64,000 bases of DNA. It comes from Trochalopteron elliotii (lineage: Eukaryota > Chordata > Aves > Passeriformes > Leiothrichidae). The stretch covers positions 2,881,936 to 2,945,935 of the forward strand of contig JANPWX010000653.1 in the NCBI GenBank assembly GCA_024734555.1, written 5' to 3'. The position numbers and the translations under genes are program-made. Under the pieces are notes generated by a model. It had not been told where the DNA came from and ran no database searches. It worked only from the letters and a program-made list of their open reading frames with translations. Positions 37,540 through 48,924 of this stretch are shown piece after piece. Every line of letters starts with the position of its first letter. The stretch's first letter is position 1.

Positions 37540-38075
37540 GCTGTCCTTCTCAACTTTTTCCTTTCCAATTAATTAATTTAAATTGACCATTAAGTCAGCA
37601 GAGTTTTTGATTGATATTTTCATTAACAACCCTCTCATGCAGACCTGTCCAACACCTAAGAAATGTATGATAATGTCCAATCTGCATGAAGGGGTCTGAG
37701 CATCTCCCTTCACCTCTCAGTGCTAGTGAGTTATTACTTGAATTGTGCTTGCTGTTTCATTGAGTGTAATTTGAATACAGATTAGCTGCCCCAGTGTTCC
37801 AGAGCTTTGGCATTATCATTACTGGGGACAGTAATTTGACTGATGAACACACGGGTTATCACAAGGTCATCACCTTCACAGTATTGGAATGGTCCATCGT
37901 CCCAATTTTGGAGGGAAGGAGGCTAAACCTTTCAATAGCAAAATTAAGTCCTGTAAATTAACTTGTCCGATAACTTATTGAATAAATCCTTTACTAATTA
38001 AAGAACCAATAGGACCCTTTGTTCTCAGATCTTCAAAGGCTTTATTAAAATCAATGAAGTAATATCAATTTAACA
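37540..38075. promoter_or_regulatory. Candidate conserved non-coding regulatory segment
   Basis: AT-rich with many homeodomain-type cores (AATTAATTAATTTAAATTGA) and a PBX-HOX-type TGATTGAT at 37608-37615, while CpGs are retained (ACACGGG, CATCGTCC, GTCCGATAAC). This texture is typical of developmental enhancers in vertebrate gene deserts. The call is inference from composition; no alignment was possible. Confidence 0.22.
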
Positions 38076-40730
38076 GTATTTTTTTTTTTGTAACAGGAAT
38101 TAAGATCCTTCATCCAATTAGACTCAAATGTTCTGTATATGTAAAATGATTTTAAATGTTAGATGGCAAAAGGAAAGATACTGAGTTTATTCTGTGAAAG
38201 CAATTATCTGCCAGCCACGCCTCTCAAAAGACTTGCTCTTGCTACATTAGCACTCAGAAAGTGAAAATGCAACAGAAAATTTCCTTCATACTTACAAACT
38301 TATGTTTTGTGGGACAGGGGACAGTGTCACACTGAGATAATATTGTGCTTAATCTCCTCTGGAATTTTATCCACTATAAAAGAGCATTGAGAAATGCCAC
38401 CATAAAGAAAATGCATAATCTGTACTAAAATACACAATATGAAGTATAAACAATGAAGTATTTAAAAACATCAGTGGGACCAGCACCTCGATTTGCTCAC
38501 TGCAGCTGAAGAAGCTCTTTGGTGACATGTGAAATGAGTGTGTTGGCCTTAAACCAGGCTCAGGTGATCTCCACCAAACCATCTGTTTGTGCACTTGGCA
38601 TTATTTGTTGACCAAGACATTAGGTATGTAATAAATTATAGTTTAGGGAAAAAGGTATGGAGACATAAAGAAGTCGTTATAATGTCCAACTGCATCAAGC
38701 CTGGCTTCTAATAAAGGCATCACTTTATTTTTCCAAACATAACAATTCTCTTGAAAATGGTTTGTTTTTGTTTGTTTGTTTGTTTTTTTTTCCTAGTGTG
38801 CACTTGCATTTAGTGTGCCTGGAAAAATTCAAGGGAAAAGCTTTTATAAATTTTTAATAACAATTTGAAAAAATTTGTTTCATTATTTTGAAGAAATGTG
38901 TTCTTTTGAAGATTAACTAAGCCCTAAGAAATAAAATTTTTGTGCATGCTAATAAAAAAATAATAGACCAAATTTCTGTCTATTGTTATCAATGGATGAA
39001 TTTACTTTAAAAAATTTGTGAAGAATCACAAATGTTTTAATTAAATCTTTTACAGTGATGACAGTAGAAATATCCTTTCGAATGCAGTGGTATCCAGACC
39101 TGAATATTTTAGTGAGAATAAGATGAAGATGAAAATTAAAATGTGAAAAACTAAAACACACCATTTCTGCCTGCTAAAACACATACATGAAATTTTTCTG
39201 TCTGACCATTAATGTGGTCCCAACATCTTCAGTGAAAAAGTAAATAAACATTTAAAAATTACTTTTGCACCTATAGGGTGAAATTTCCCTAGTATCATAA
39301 TTATAGAATTTCTTTAATTATAGAAAATATTTCTCTGTTTCAGCCATCCCAGAGAAACGTTTTCAGATTGGGAACTCTCTTGGTTTCCAAGGTAGGAGAT
39401 GAGCAGGGCACTGGACCTAAATCCTGGTAGTGCCAGTGATGCTCTCAGCACTGAGTCCTTCTGGAAAAGTGTGTCATCCATCAGTCCTCAGGAATTAAAA
39501 GATAAAGATGAGGGACATAGAGAGAGAAGAAACAACTCTGTGCTCAGACCTTTGGAAATTGGCCTCATGTTACCAGCAGAGGGATTTGAAAGTGAATCCC
39601 TGTTAAAAAGACTTTGCTGGAACTGCTTTGAAAATTCTGTCACTAAAGCAGAAACTTGTTGGGGTGGGCACAAAAAAGCTTCTCTACAACAGAATTCACT
39701 GATGTTTTTGTCACATCTCACTTTTAAAGCTATTCTAAATGCATCCCAATAAATGTTCCATATCACTTCAACCTGCATTCTCACTACATATTATTTTTGA
39801 CATTGACAGCACTTTCTTAACATTAGCTAATTAATTCTTGCAAAATCCCTCTGAGGACAGCAAGTAAACACCATTATCCCTCCTTTAAACTGAGTCAAGG
39901 AGGTCTTGTGCAACAGCTTTTCCTGAGGCCATCATATTTTCTTCCTTTCCTTGGTCTCTCAGCACCAAGGCAGAACAATTAGATCATTTTCTGACCTTTT
40001 CTGTCTCCTGGTTGTGGGCTCGGATCCCTGAATCACATCTTTACTGACATTAGTGACCTACTGTGTCTATGTCTAGAAGATAAAGAGCTAAAATTCAGTA
40101 ACATCTCCCATGCCAATCCTAGTCTGTGTCTGTTATTTTCAAGAAAGTTAACAGCAATTCCTATGTGCTGCCACAGAAGAAAAAAGGCACGAAGATCTAA
40201 AAAATACTTGCTCTGTGAATGAATTCAGTCTATGTAAATCAATTAGTCATCAAAACAATTTGGCACTTGGAAAATTGAATCTTCAATTAGATGTTATCTT
40301 CCCAATATCCTTTATATCCTCCCTGGATAAAGATAACACCTTTGTTATCTCACTGAGAATCCACCTCCCCTACTTTAGCAGAAATGATCAACTGATAGTT
40401 ATAAAACCCTTGATGCTTGTCCTTGGATGAGAGAGTCCCACAGAGCCATGAAAACATTAGAAGCCATGGGATGAAGCTGATACTACAGCCTCAATAGTGA
40501 GATTTTACAACCTGGTTAAAGTGAGCTATTCCAGCACTCCTGCAACACCTGTGATTTAAAGATCTCTTTACTTTGGAAGCTGCTTCTGAATCCTGTTGGC
40601 TCTGATACCTCCTGGGCCACAGCTGCCCCCCCCCCACTCAGATTGCTGGCAGGAGTGGGGAGCAGGAGCTGGATGTTCCTCTGGTCCAGAGGGGTTTTCC
40701 AGAGGCCTCACTGTCCCAGCTAGGGTGCCA
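38076..40730. other. Non-coding DNA, no gene recognised
   Basis: Contains a TTTG/T-rich run near 38.76-38.79 kb and a run of ten C at 40626-40635. A 118-codon open frame at 39399-39752 has average codon use and no family signature, and a minus-strand frame overlaps it, so it is not called. Confidence 0.5.
40626..40635. repeat. C10 homopolymer
   Basis: Ten consecutive cytosines, likely unstable in length and a common site of sequencing error. Confidence 0.9.
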
Positions 40731-40734
40731 GAAC

Positions 40735-41131
40735 TGATGCCTTGGGAAGGCTGACCTGGAAGAGAGACTTGACAGAGCTAAGAGAATAAAGTAGATATTT
40801 ATTAAAAGGCCTTAAAGGATACACCTTGGGCAGGACGAGAGTCTGGCCAGGGCTACACCCAGGGTGGACCCAAAACAGTTACAAAATGGACAAGCAGTCA
40901 AGAGGTTTCACACTTTTCATAAGTTTTGGTCCATTTGCATATTGGGGTTTAATTGTCCAATTACAGCTTCAGGTTATGAAGTCCCCTCCTTCTTGTTTTC
41001 TCTCTTCAGTCCACTTTTGTTTATGCTTTTGGGCCTGAAAACTTGTACCCATTTTCCTTGGTCTCCAGCAGGGAAAACATTTGTTTCGACTACCTGTGAA
41101 GAGAGCTGACTAACACTTTATATAAGGCTCA
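40735..41131 (-). mobile_element. Minus-strand LTR, probably solo (copy 1)
   Basis: The core 40771-40987 is clearly homologous to a second copy at 43949-44165 (about 85% by eye). Read on the minus strand it shows an ATGCAAAT octamer (40933-40940), a decayed TATA region, and AATAAA (40798-40803) followed by a U5-like end. Possible termini are TG at 41131 and CA at 40735, flanked by GAAC on both sides (40731-40734 and 41132-41135). That gives a 397-bp LTR with a 4-bp target duplication. The core identification is firm; the exact ends are less so, because a 4-bp match can arise by chance. No retroviral genes adjoin it. Confidence 0.62.
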
Positions 41132-41135
41132 GAAC

Positions 41136-41893
41136 TACACCCCTAGGCAGCAAGAATCTGAAAAACATGAAAGCTAAAACTTAAAGCATCACTGTTACTG
41201 TCAGGAATGGGATGAAAAAAAGGAAGGTTTTCTTTCTCAAAGGATAGTCACAGTACCTTGTACCATCCCTTCATGCTTGGCTAAGGAAAGCATCTTGCTT
41301 GCAGGAAAAGAGTCAAATCCAAACTGAGAAGTGGCTGCAGCACACCCTAAAGTTTGACTTTGGCTTGTTATCAGGGACATGATATGTGGATGAGTCCACA
41401 GGGCAAATCCAGTGTGTGCTCAGCTGTAGGGCAGAGGAAGATGAGGATGAGCATTGAAGGATGAGCATGGAAGAAGGGTTGACTGGAGACCCCTCCTCTG
41501 TACATCAGAGCTCTGAACCACCCTGTAGGGTGTGTTCAAGGCAACACCAGTGAAGAAATGGCAAAAACATGCATTTCTCATTAGGCTTCCAGATTTTATT
41601 GAATTTCTAACATTCATTATGGTTCCTTCTCCGAGACCGAATTCTTTTTCGTATGTTACACTGTGAATATTTCTGAATGCCACATTATCTAAGATAAGAA
41701 CAGAGCAATGTTGAATGAACCTTCAGACCTGCCTATCTGCTAATCCACAATGCAGCTGCTGGTCCTCTCTTGTAGCTCACTGAAGCTCTCCATTTTACTG
41801 GGGGATGTCTCAGGAATTTTTGTCTATTCAAAAGCTGCTAAGCTCATAGAGACCACACTGACACCATTCTAGATATCATATAAAATGCATTGA
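41136..41893. other. Non-coding DNA upstream of a coding-like frame
   Basis: No gene or known repeat recognised. The last bases, TGATTTGCTCCAG ending at 41903, look like a splice acceptor for the frame that follows. Confidence 0.5.
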
Positions 41894-42223
41894 TTTGCTC
41901 CAGCTCCTGGTTTGACCCTCACAGTCTTGGTTTATGACCACTTCAATGTGTTCTCTGAGGAAGAGGACAGTAATTTGTTGCTCTACTGCCCATCTGGATT
42001 CCACCTGACCCAAACTCTGAAACACAGGGAACATCCTGTGACATCAAAGATCAAGTCTGACTCCAGCAGTCACCTTTTCATATGGCTTGAGAAGAAACAA
42101 CCATATTTCAGGATGGACATGATTTATGTGAAAAACCTGATGTTTGTGGAAAAAGTGAGGAAGCGCTTCTCTGACACCAGTTGCTTCAGCAAACTGTCAG
42201 TGGAAATCTTGTATCTGGGGTAA
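41894..42223 (+). CDS. Coding-like open frame or terminal exon, function unknown
   Basis: An open frame of 110 codons runs from just after an in-frame TGA (41891-41893) to TAA at 42221-42223. By hand count, 63 of 103 third positions from 41912 onward are G or C, although the window is clearly AT-rich. That bias is typical of coding or recently coding DNA. There is no upstream ATG: the first lies deep in the frame. A good splice acceptor (pyrimidine-rich TGATTTGCTCCAG, ending 41903) suggests a 3'-terminal exon, and an old retrogene piece is the alternative. The product would be hydrophilic with charged stretches (FSEEEDSN, LEKKQPYF, VEKVRKRFSD), without signal peptide or membrane segment. I do not recognise the family. 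It lies between two LTR copies but has no resemblance I can see to retroviral proteins. Confidence 0.35.
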   Translation, partial: FAPAPGLTLTVLVYDHFNVFSEEEDSNLLLYCPSGFHLTQTLKHREHPVTSKIKSDSSSHLFIWLEKKQPYFRMDMIYVKNLMFVEKVRKRFSDTSCFSKLSVEILYLG

Positions 42224-42800
42224 CTCCAAAACTGGACTAGTGCATGAAGTAATTTTGGTACCAGCTTAAATCATTTACCTGAGCCAGTAGGTAGAGGTCA
42301 CCTAAGGTGCAGAAAAGAAAGAAATTCAACTATTCACTGCAATATTGAAACCAGATAGCAGGAAAAATGTTCCTCTATGTCATACTAAAAATCAAATTTG
42401 CTCTAATCATAACCTTACTCAAGATGGTTTGCTTTTTTATAGTGCAAGGGACAGTTATTTATTTTAGATTAAATTTAGATCTCAGCTGTAAGCAGTGATG
42501 TAGAGTATAACCCCTGAAAACTCAGTTGCATTTAAGAACAAAGATTATGGCTTCTTTAACCTTCAGGAACTATATGCTATTATAAACCCATGTTCGTTAC
42601 CTGGTGTAAATATACTAATATCAACATCAGATAAATACAAGATGCATCAAAAGATTTAAGGCACCTGTTGTGTATTTAAAAGAATTATATCTTGTTTATG
42701 GAACAGTATAAAATGCACAACTGATTTATATAACAGCTAGTCTATTGCAGGGGAAATCTCATTTCAATCATAAATGGCAGAAGTTGATTTAAGAATTCAT
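42224..42800. other. Non-coding DNA after the coding-like frame
   Basis: AT-rich. I saw no AATAAA poly(A) signal in the first few hundred bases, which weakens the view that the preceding frame is an active terminal exon. Confidence 0.5.
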
Positions 42801-43115
42801 TCTTTAATGGGTCTGCAATGTTCAAATTTAAACTCATTCAATTCATCAGCAAAATATTCAATATGGGGCACAGGGAACTCATTTAGGCAAACAGCGACTT
42901 TTAATATAAATTTTCCAGGAGATTTCTTCATCGATTCAGCAGTTTAGTGCAAAATGATTTGTGCGATACATTCTCAAGGATCAATGCAGGCCAAGTCAAT
43001 GGCTAATATAAAACAATCATCCCACTGACTACAGAGAATGTGTCAATGAACTTTGACTTCACATTGAACTGCTCTGTGGAAAGGAGAAGGAAGTCTGATA
43101 AAAATTAATCATAAC
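42800..43115. promoter_or_regulatory. Candidate conserved non-coding segment
   Basis: AT-rich sequence with retained CpGs (ACAGCGACTT, TCATCGATTC, TGTGCGATAC) and an ATTAATCA homeodomain-type site near the right edge. Composition resembles conserved vertebrate enhancers. This is a weak inference made without alignment. Confidence 0.2.
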
Positions 43116-43948
43116 TTCCCCCTCCTCCCCCTGCCCTCACCCATTCTCTGTTGTTATTGTTTGTTTGTACTACAACATAACTTGGAAATCTCATTGGGGA
43201 CTAGAGCCCTCAAGTGCTCGATTCTGCATAAACACGTGTGAATGTGCCACCTTTGCCCCTAAAAATGAATATCCTCAGTCCTCTGGCTGCTCTTGGTGTG
43301 AGCCATCATCTCACATGAACATGGGGATTACAACAAGGAGCTGTCTGAGCTGCTGCTACTTGAACCAGAGAAGGTCCAAGAGTTCTGACTGACACATCTC
43401 CTCTGGACAAGGCAAAAAACCAAAAAGGACCCAACACAACAGTGACCTTATCAAGGTTAATCTTTATGCTTTGTGCAGTTACCCTTTTGGATGGTCTCAG
43501 CAGTCATTTTGCAGGATCAGAGCCTGAAAAAAAGAAGTAGACAACATCTACTTTCATTTGTTATTCTGTGTAAGTTTTAAGACTATATCTAGAACCCTGG
43601 GGCAGGCTTCTGGTGAAGTCTACTTGCAGCTGGTAGTAACTAAACTCATTTAACCATCGACTGAGTCATTTACTGCATGGCCAGAGCCTTCAAGAGTGCA
43701 GAAGATTCCTGGAGAGATGAGCAAAGGGCAGTGTGGATGTAACACTGCAGCTTTTAAGGTAATTAGCGTCAGGTGGGTGAGACTGATGTCACTGGTCCAG
43801 CAAAAGAGGCAAGGGGATAAAAGAAAAGGCCAGCTGACAATGGATGGGCCTGCTGGCCAAGATAGAGATGGTTGAACATGGGCAGATATTTGGAACTAAT
43901 TTCTAATTGAAATGCTAAGTAATACTAACAAATAACTAATTGGAAGTA
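43116..43948. other. Non-coding DNA, no gene recognised
   Basis: No gene or repeat family recognised up to the start of the second LTR fragment. Confidence 0.5.
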
Positions 43949-44165
43949 GACAGAGCTAAGAGAATAAAGTAGATATTTATTAAAAGGCCTTTAAGGGTAC
44001 ACCTTGGGCAGTACAGGAGCCTGGCCAGGGCTACACCCAAGGCGGACCCAAAATGGTCACAAAATGGACAACCTGTCACGAGATTTCACACTTTTTATAA
44101 ATTTTGGTCCATTTGCATATTGGGTTTAATTGTCCAATTACATCTTCAGGTAATTTAGGTCCCCT
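43949..44165 (-). mobile_element. Minus-strand LTR fragment (copy 2)
   Basis: Homologous to the core of the LTR near 40.8 kb, beginning with the shared GACAGAGCTAAGAGAATAAA and ending near GTCCCCT. On the minus strand the order is octamer ATGCAAAT (44111-44118), TATA box TATAAAAA (44092-44099), then AATAAA (43976-43981) about 110 bp later. This is a compact and complete U3-R arrangement. Homology to copy 1 ends on both sides, so this copy is truncated or from a divergent subfamily. Both copies share orientation, but the 3 kb between them has no gag, pol or env, so they are not the two LTRs of one recognisable provirus. Confidence 0.72.
44092..44118 (-). promoter_or_regulatory. LTR core promoter: octamer plus TATA box
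   Basis: On the minus strand, ATGCAAAT is followed 11 bp later by TATAAAAA. The octamer is the binding site of POU-domain (OCT) factors, and this close spacing to a TATA box resembles immunoglobulin and some retroviral promoters. In copy 1 the octamer is kept while the TATA box has decayed. Confidence 0.5.
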
Positions 44166-45935
44166 AATTTTAGGGATCCAGTAGAATATTACGGAACAAA
44201 GTTATTAAACAAGGTCTTGCCTGAGCTCCATCTCAGCGTGTTATGACGGAGCAACATCTGAAATGCTGCCCATTATATCCTTAGCTCTGGCTCCTGAAGT
44301 GTCTGGAGACAGGTGAGTATTCATTTCAGCAGGTTGTGATTTCACTAAAACAAGTACAACTGAGCATCTTGGGCTGTTGAATTACCTCAGCCCAAGTCTG
44401 ATAAACTTAGTTTAAATTCTGTTCCTCGAAAGGTTTTATCAGTTGAATAAGTGATGCTGATCTATATGATGATGTTGTTCATGGCTGGGTTCAGGACCAC
44501 TGTGGAAATGGGTTTTTTTGATTGCTCTGGACTACCTCAGTTTTTTAAAGCATCTGTTGAGCCACAGGGGCAATTTACACAGTTTTACATAAAATCACAT
44601 ATGTTGCATAAACAACAGACACAGAGACCTAGTCTTCCAAATCAAACTCTTCTGGAGGAAGTATAGTGTAGCTTCAATTAATCCCTTAGATTCAGTTCCA
44701 ACATGTATCTGGAGTACAGCTGAAACATGTTGGTAGTCATAAAACTAAGTCATAAAAATCCTATGTTTAAATGCAGTTTTACAGAAGTGGGTGGGAAGTG
44801 GAAGGGAATAACATCATGGTGTAGAGGCAGCTCTAGGCTTATTTCTCCAAATACAGCTCCATTTTTTTAAGCTGAAGGTTTAATTCCTGAACTCCATATC
44901 CTACTTGAGAAAACTAATGAGTGAGGAAGTAGGACATTCATTAAGGTTCAGACTGAAAAATCAAAAGACTGGCTACTGTTTTTAATAGATTTCTGGTAAT
45001 CTGATACATTTACAGCCCAAATATAGACTTAAATTACACTGAATGCCAAATAAACAGAAGTCAAATAAGATCAGAGTTGGATGCTAATATTGTCAATTGT
45101 GTCAGAGGCTGACTGTACATCTTGCATCCTAATCATGCCTCCTTCTGAGAGATTTAATGAGTGCCTTGAACTCTTTGTCAACTACATAAGGTACATGGCA
45201 ATGCTTCTCTAATGCATACTGTGATGAACCCAGAAAGAGCACATTTCTGAAGACACCAAATGCCAACAGGAACAAAAATCCAACACTTTCAACAGCACAA
45301 ATTTTCCATGTTGACTGTCTCAGCTTGGGCTGGTGTTGGGGAGCTGTTGTCAGATTCAAAGTCAGAAAGACCTTCCCACTGGAGAAAGTTTACCGTGTAA
45401 ATTACAGCAGCAAGGATTTCAAGGCAAAGCTTCCAATCATATTTAACTTGAATTAAGCACATAGGACTTCACTACAAGGCCTTGAAATTTTCAGTCTTCC
45501 CACCAATTTCAATGAAGTTTGGTTCTCACTTCTTAAAACATATTTTTCCCAGGGTAAAGTTACATGGTGGGTTTTTTCAGTGTTGATGAAAAATTGGAGC
45601 ACTCATTGACTCTGAAAATCAGCTTTCATTATCCATCAAAAGACACAGAATTTTAGAGCTTTATTTTTCATATGACTGTCTAAAGGATCGAAACAGTCTG
45701 ATGATAAAAGGGAGATCGGTAATTTTGTACTGTGTAAATTACCTTATACTTGCTACTACAAACTGCAAGCATTTCAAACTTTTTCTGCTTTGACAATCAA
45801 GAATTGTAAAGGAAGTTAAACAGCAGACGTTATTATCCATCTGCTTCTCCTTAGAGTTTCACTTAATTTTTGCCATGTCATGAAGAAGGTAACACCAAAT
45901 TTGTTACATTAGTTTTACCGTGTTTCCCTACCCAG
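44166..45935. other. Non-coding DNA, no gene recognised
   Basis: No gene or known repeat recognised. The right end, a pyrimidine-rich stretch ending TTTCCCTACCCAG at 45935, is a likely splice acceptor. Confidence 0.5.
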
Positions 45936-46125
45936 GCTGGGAATGCCAGTACAGAAGGTTTATATGCAAACCCCACTGTAATGAAAATCAAAGAAAATAT
46001 TGATTTAATTTCCAAATTATTAATCAACTTCACAGCTGAACAAAAATATTGTATTGCTCAGCTCAAGCAAATCCTAACATCTTTGCCTCTGGCTATGAGT
46101 CCAAGAACTGATGAAGGACGAAATG
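45936..46125 (+). CDS. Exon-like segment, function unknown
   Basis: A 190-bp open segment follows a strong acceptor (TGTTTCCCTACCCAG) and ends at a possible donor (AAATG followed by GTAATG). Read in phase 0 it gives 63 codons, with a helix-prone stretch (KIKENIDLISKLLINF, then IAQLKQILTSLPL). Third positions are AT-rich (17 of 63 G or C), so codon bias does not support coding. What supports it is the splice-like borders and a diverged copy about 3 kb downstream that is alignable in the same frame. It could be an exon of an unknown gene or lncRNA, or part of an old repeat. I do not recognise the protein. Confidence 0.28.
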
Positions 46126-48920
46126 GTAATGCACGTACTGTATACATCTGGGGAAGATCAGCATTCTTAAAGAATAAACATATCAGCTGTACAGCAAGAA
46201 GAGTTTTGCAGTATCCAAGCAAATGAAAAATAGTAGAGGATTAAAGAATGTAAAGGACAATCTGGTTTCAAGACAATAATTTCCCATGCAAACTTGCTCT
46301 TCTAAGAGGGTGAAACGGAGTGAAGAATACAGCAATACAACAAATAATGGCCCCATTTGAGATAGTGCCTCAGGAAATTTGACTTTTTAAAGTATTTTTC
46401 CCATGTATCTGTCTCCTTGCAGGAGCAGAGGTTGATAACCAAAAGGAATGGATGGGCAGAATCCTGAGGAGGAGATCAGTTAGGGAATTGTGCAAACGAT
46501 ACAGAGGCTGGGTGATACAGCAGAACTAGAGATGTCAGATAGTGAACAGGCTGCCAGATTAGCTCACCCATTTTTGCAATACTTAAAAATGTTGTATTGG
46601 AACAAACTGCAGTGTGCACACCTCAAGGGAGAATATATCAGCTGCAACTGCCCAGATCGTACAGAATCACTGAGAGTTACCTGATATTCGGGGAATGAGA
46701 AAATCTAGATAAAGTGAAAAATAAATGGCATGAAAGAAAAATACACAAATGACATAAACCCTGTCTAGGCACATCTCATCTCTCTTAGTTTATTTTTTAC
46801 TCCAAGGTCAATTGAAAAGGCCCCACAAACTTATTCAGCAGCTAGAAATTTTGGCCTCTATGAGACAAAATCTGACTTTTCTCCTGAAAATTTTTTTTTA
46901 CCCTGACAGTTGGATCCAAAAAATTGATGCTAGGTCTTAATAGGAGATATGGGAACAATGCCCATCAGAATTTGGCATTATGATAATTATTAGCCAGAAC
47001 AACAAAGACATTGAACTTCAACCTGAAATGGAGTCAATACCAGTCTTTACATAAGGTGTAAAAAGTAATTTAAGAGCATATGCTACAAGATGTAGCTTGT
47101 GAAGTGCTGCATGCACCCCATGAGGCAGGTAAGATATCATACTGGCATTAAATCTTTTGCAGTGTCACATTCCTCATTCATTTAAATTGCCCCATGTTGG
47201 CTCTCTATCAAAGACCAGTTGTATAATCTTATCTCCTGCTTTCTTAATAAACCCACCATTGTACCAAGCCAGGGGTGAGACAGCTGGTGGGACAGGATTA
47301 TAAACTGATGGACATATTTACAAACTGCTCAGCTCTCCTGGTAAGAAAAGGATGGCAGTCCATGTCTGCACTCTTGGGCAGTTCTGTGTGTCCATCACGA
47401 CTTGCAACTCTGCCCTGCCTGAGAAGTTTATGCTTTTTACTCACCCAGTTCAGAAATTATCATTTCTGTGGTTCCCTCAGGCTTAGGGACAACTCAGGCC
47501 TCTACCACCACTCTACTACACTGATATAATTTCTGTCTGTGTTTTTATTGTCTAACCAGTTTAAAGGAAACAGAATAATAGTTTTTGAAGTTCATATGGT
47601 ATCCAAAAATCTCCTAGCAAGTGTTTGAGTTGCATCCATTTGGATCAAAAGAGAGAAATTAAAAATATGACTAAACAAGTCAGTGGAGTGTGCAGGCTCT
47701 GAGGGACATCCCATTTAAATTCTATTTAAATTCCTGCCCTTGAAAACTTATCCCCAAACTATGTCTCACCCATCTTATAGACAGAGCTCATTGACAAAAC
47801 TGAACAGTGCAACAATTTGAAGTATCACTCCAAAAATACATTATTTTCAGTGAAAGAATGATGACAGAGCCAAGATCTGGTCTTGTGTTAGACTGTGCAG
47901 ATGCAGAGTAAAGAACAGGTTAGCAATGAAGCATTTCATCTAAACAGAGGGAACGAAATGTTGTACCTCCACAAAATAAAGAGAAAGAAAATAGCATTTC
48001 CCCCCTGCATTTCAAATGACAAACTTGAATAACTAAGGTTTGCCCACAGTTTTATGTTTGTTTTTGTATCATTGTATCCTTTTGTTTGTATGATTCTTGG
48101 GGAAAAATGTGTCAACAGCATTTTTTTCAGCTTCGTTAACAAATAAATATTTTAACAAACTGGGGGTTTTTTTGCTAGAAAGTATCAGTTCATTACAAAT
48201 TTTCACAGGAACAGTTCCACTTCAGCTCAGGTCAAAATTTTGCCTGAAGAAAAATGCTGCAGCAAATTCCAGGACAAGGAGCTTTGTACTGAAGCATCCC
48301 AATCATTCTGATTTTATTACAAGCAGAGGCCACAGCCAAATTTTGATGCCAGTTACAGATTTCTAGCCCCACAGATTACCATATTCCTTTCATCCAATTT
48401 CAACAGGATGGAAAAAGATATAAACTTTGCAAACTGCTCTTCTGTACCTATTGCAAAAAAAAAGTCAGATTTTAAACACAGCCACCTTTGGAGAAAATAG
48501 CATCAGATTCAACAGCTGAAAAGGCATGCACAATAATTCCTGACAAAAAATTACTAATCCCAGACTGTTCAAACTGGTTTGCTCCCACAGTTGTGTGGAA
48601 ATGAAAAGCAGCTGAAACCTTGCATTAACCAGCACATGGTACTAGTTCTCTTTAAACTAGTTTAACCTAGTTTTGCTGAGTTGCCCATCCTGTAATTGCA
48701 AACCTTTAATAAAAGGAGAGGGAATTTGGGGTGATGCCATGGGAATTGAAAAGTGGAGCAATAATTAGCTGTGTTTTTACATGGCATTTCCGTGATTAAC
48801 AAAGGAGAAAATATAAAATCAAGGGGAAGCATTGAAGAGGATGGAGGTAGGAAAGGGAACAGACTGCACTGAATTGTGAATCTCTACTTTTCCTCTCTAA
48901 ATAAATGAAACCAATAAACT
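46126..48920. other. Non-coding DNA between the duplicated segments
   Basis: No gene or known repeat. Position 46340-46357 has a short match (GGCCCCATTTGA) to 49168-49180, which may mean that the duplication extended beyond the exon-like part. A 14-bp palindrome TTAAACTAGTTTAA lies near 48.65 kb. Confidence 0.45.
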
Positions 48921-48924
48921 TTAA

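Noticed and set aside
39399..39752. 118-codon plus-strand frame
   Set aside because: Ordinary AT-influenced codon use, overlap with a minus-strand frame and no domain; kept only as a remark.
40735..44165. Interpretation of the two LTR copies as one provirus
   Set aside because: The interval has no primer-binding site, gag, pol or env similarity that I can see, and the two copies differ in extent at both ends.
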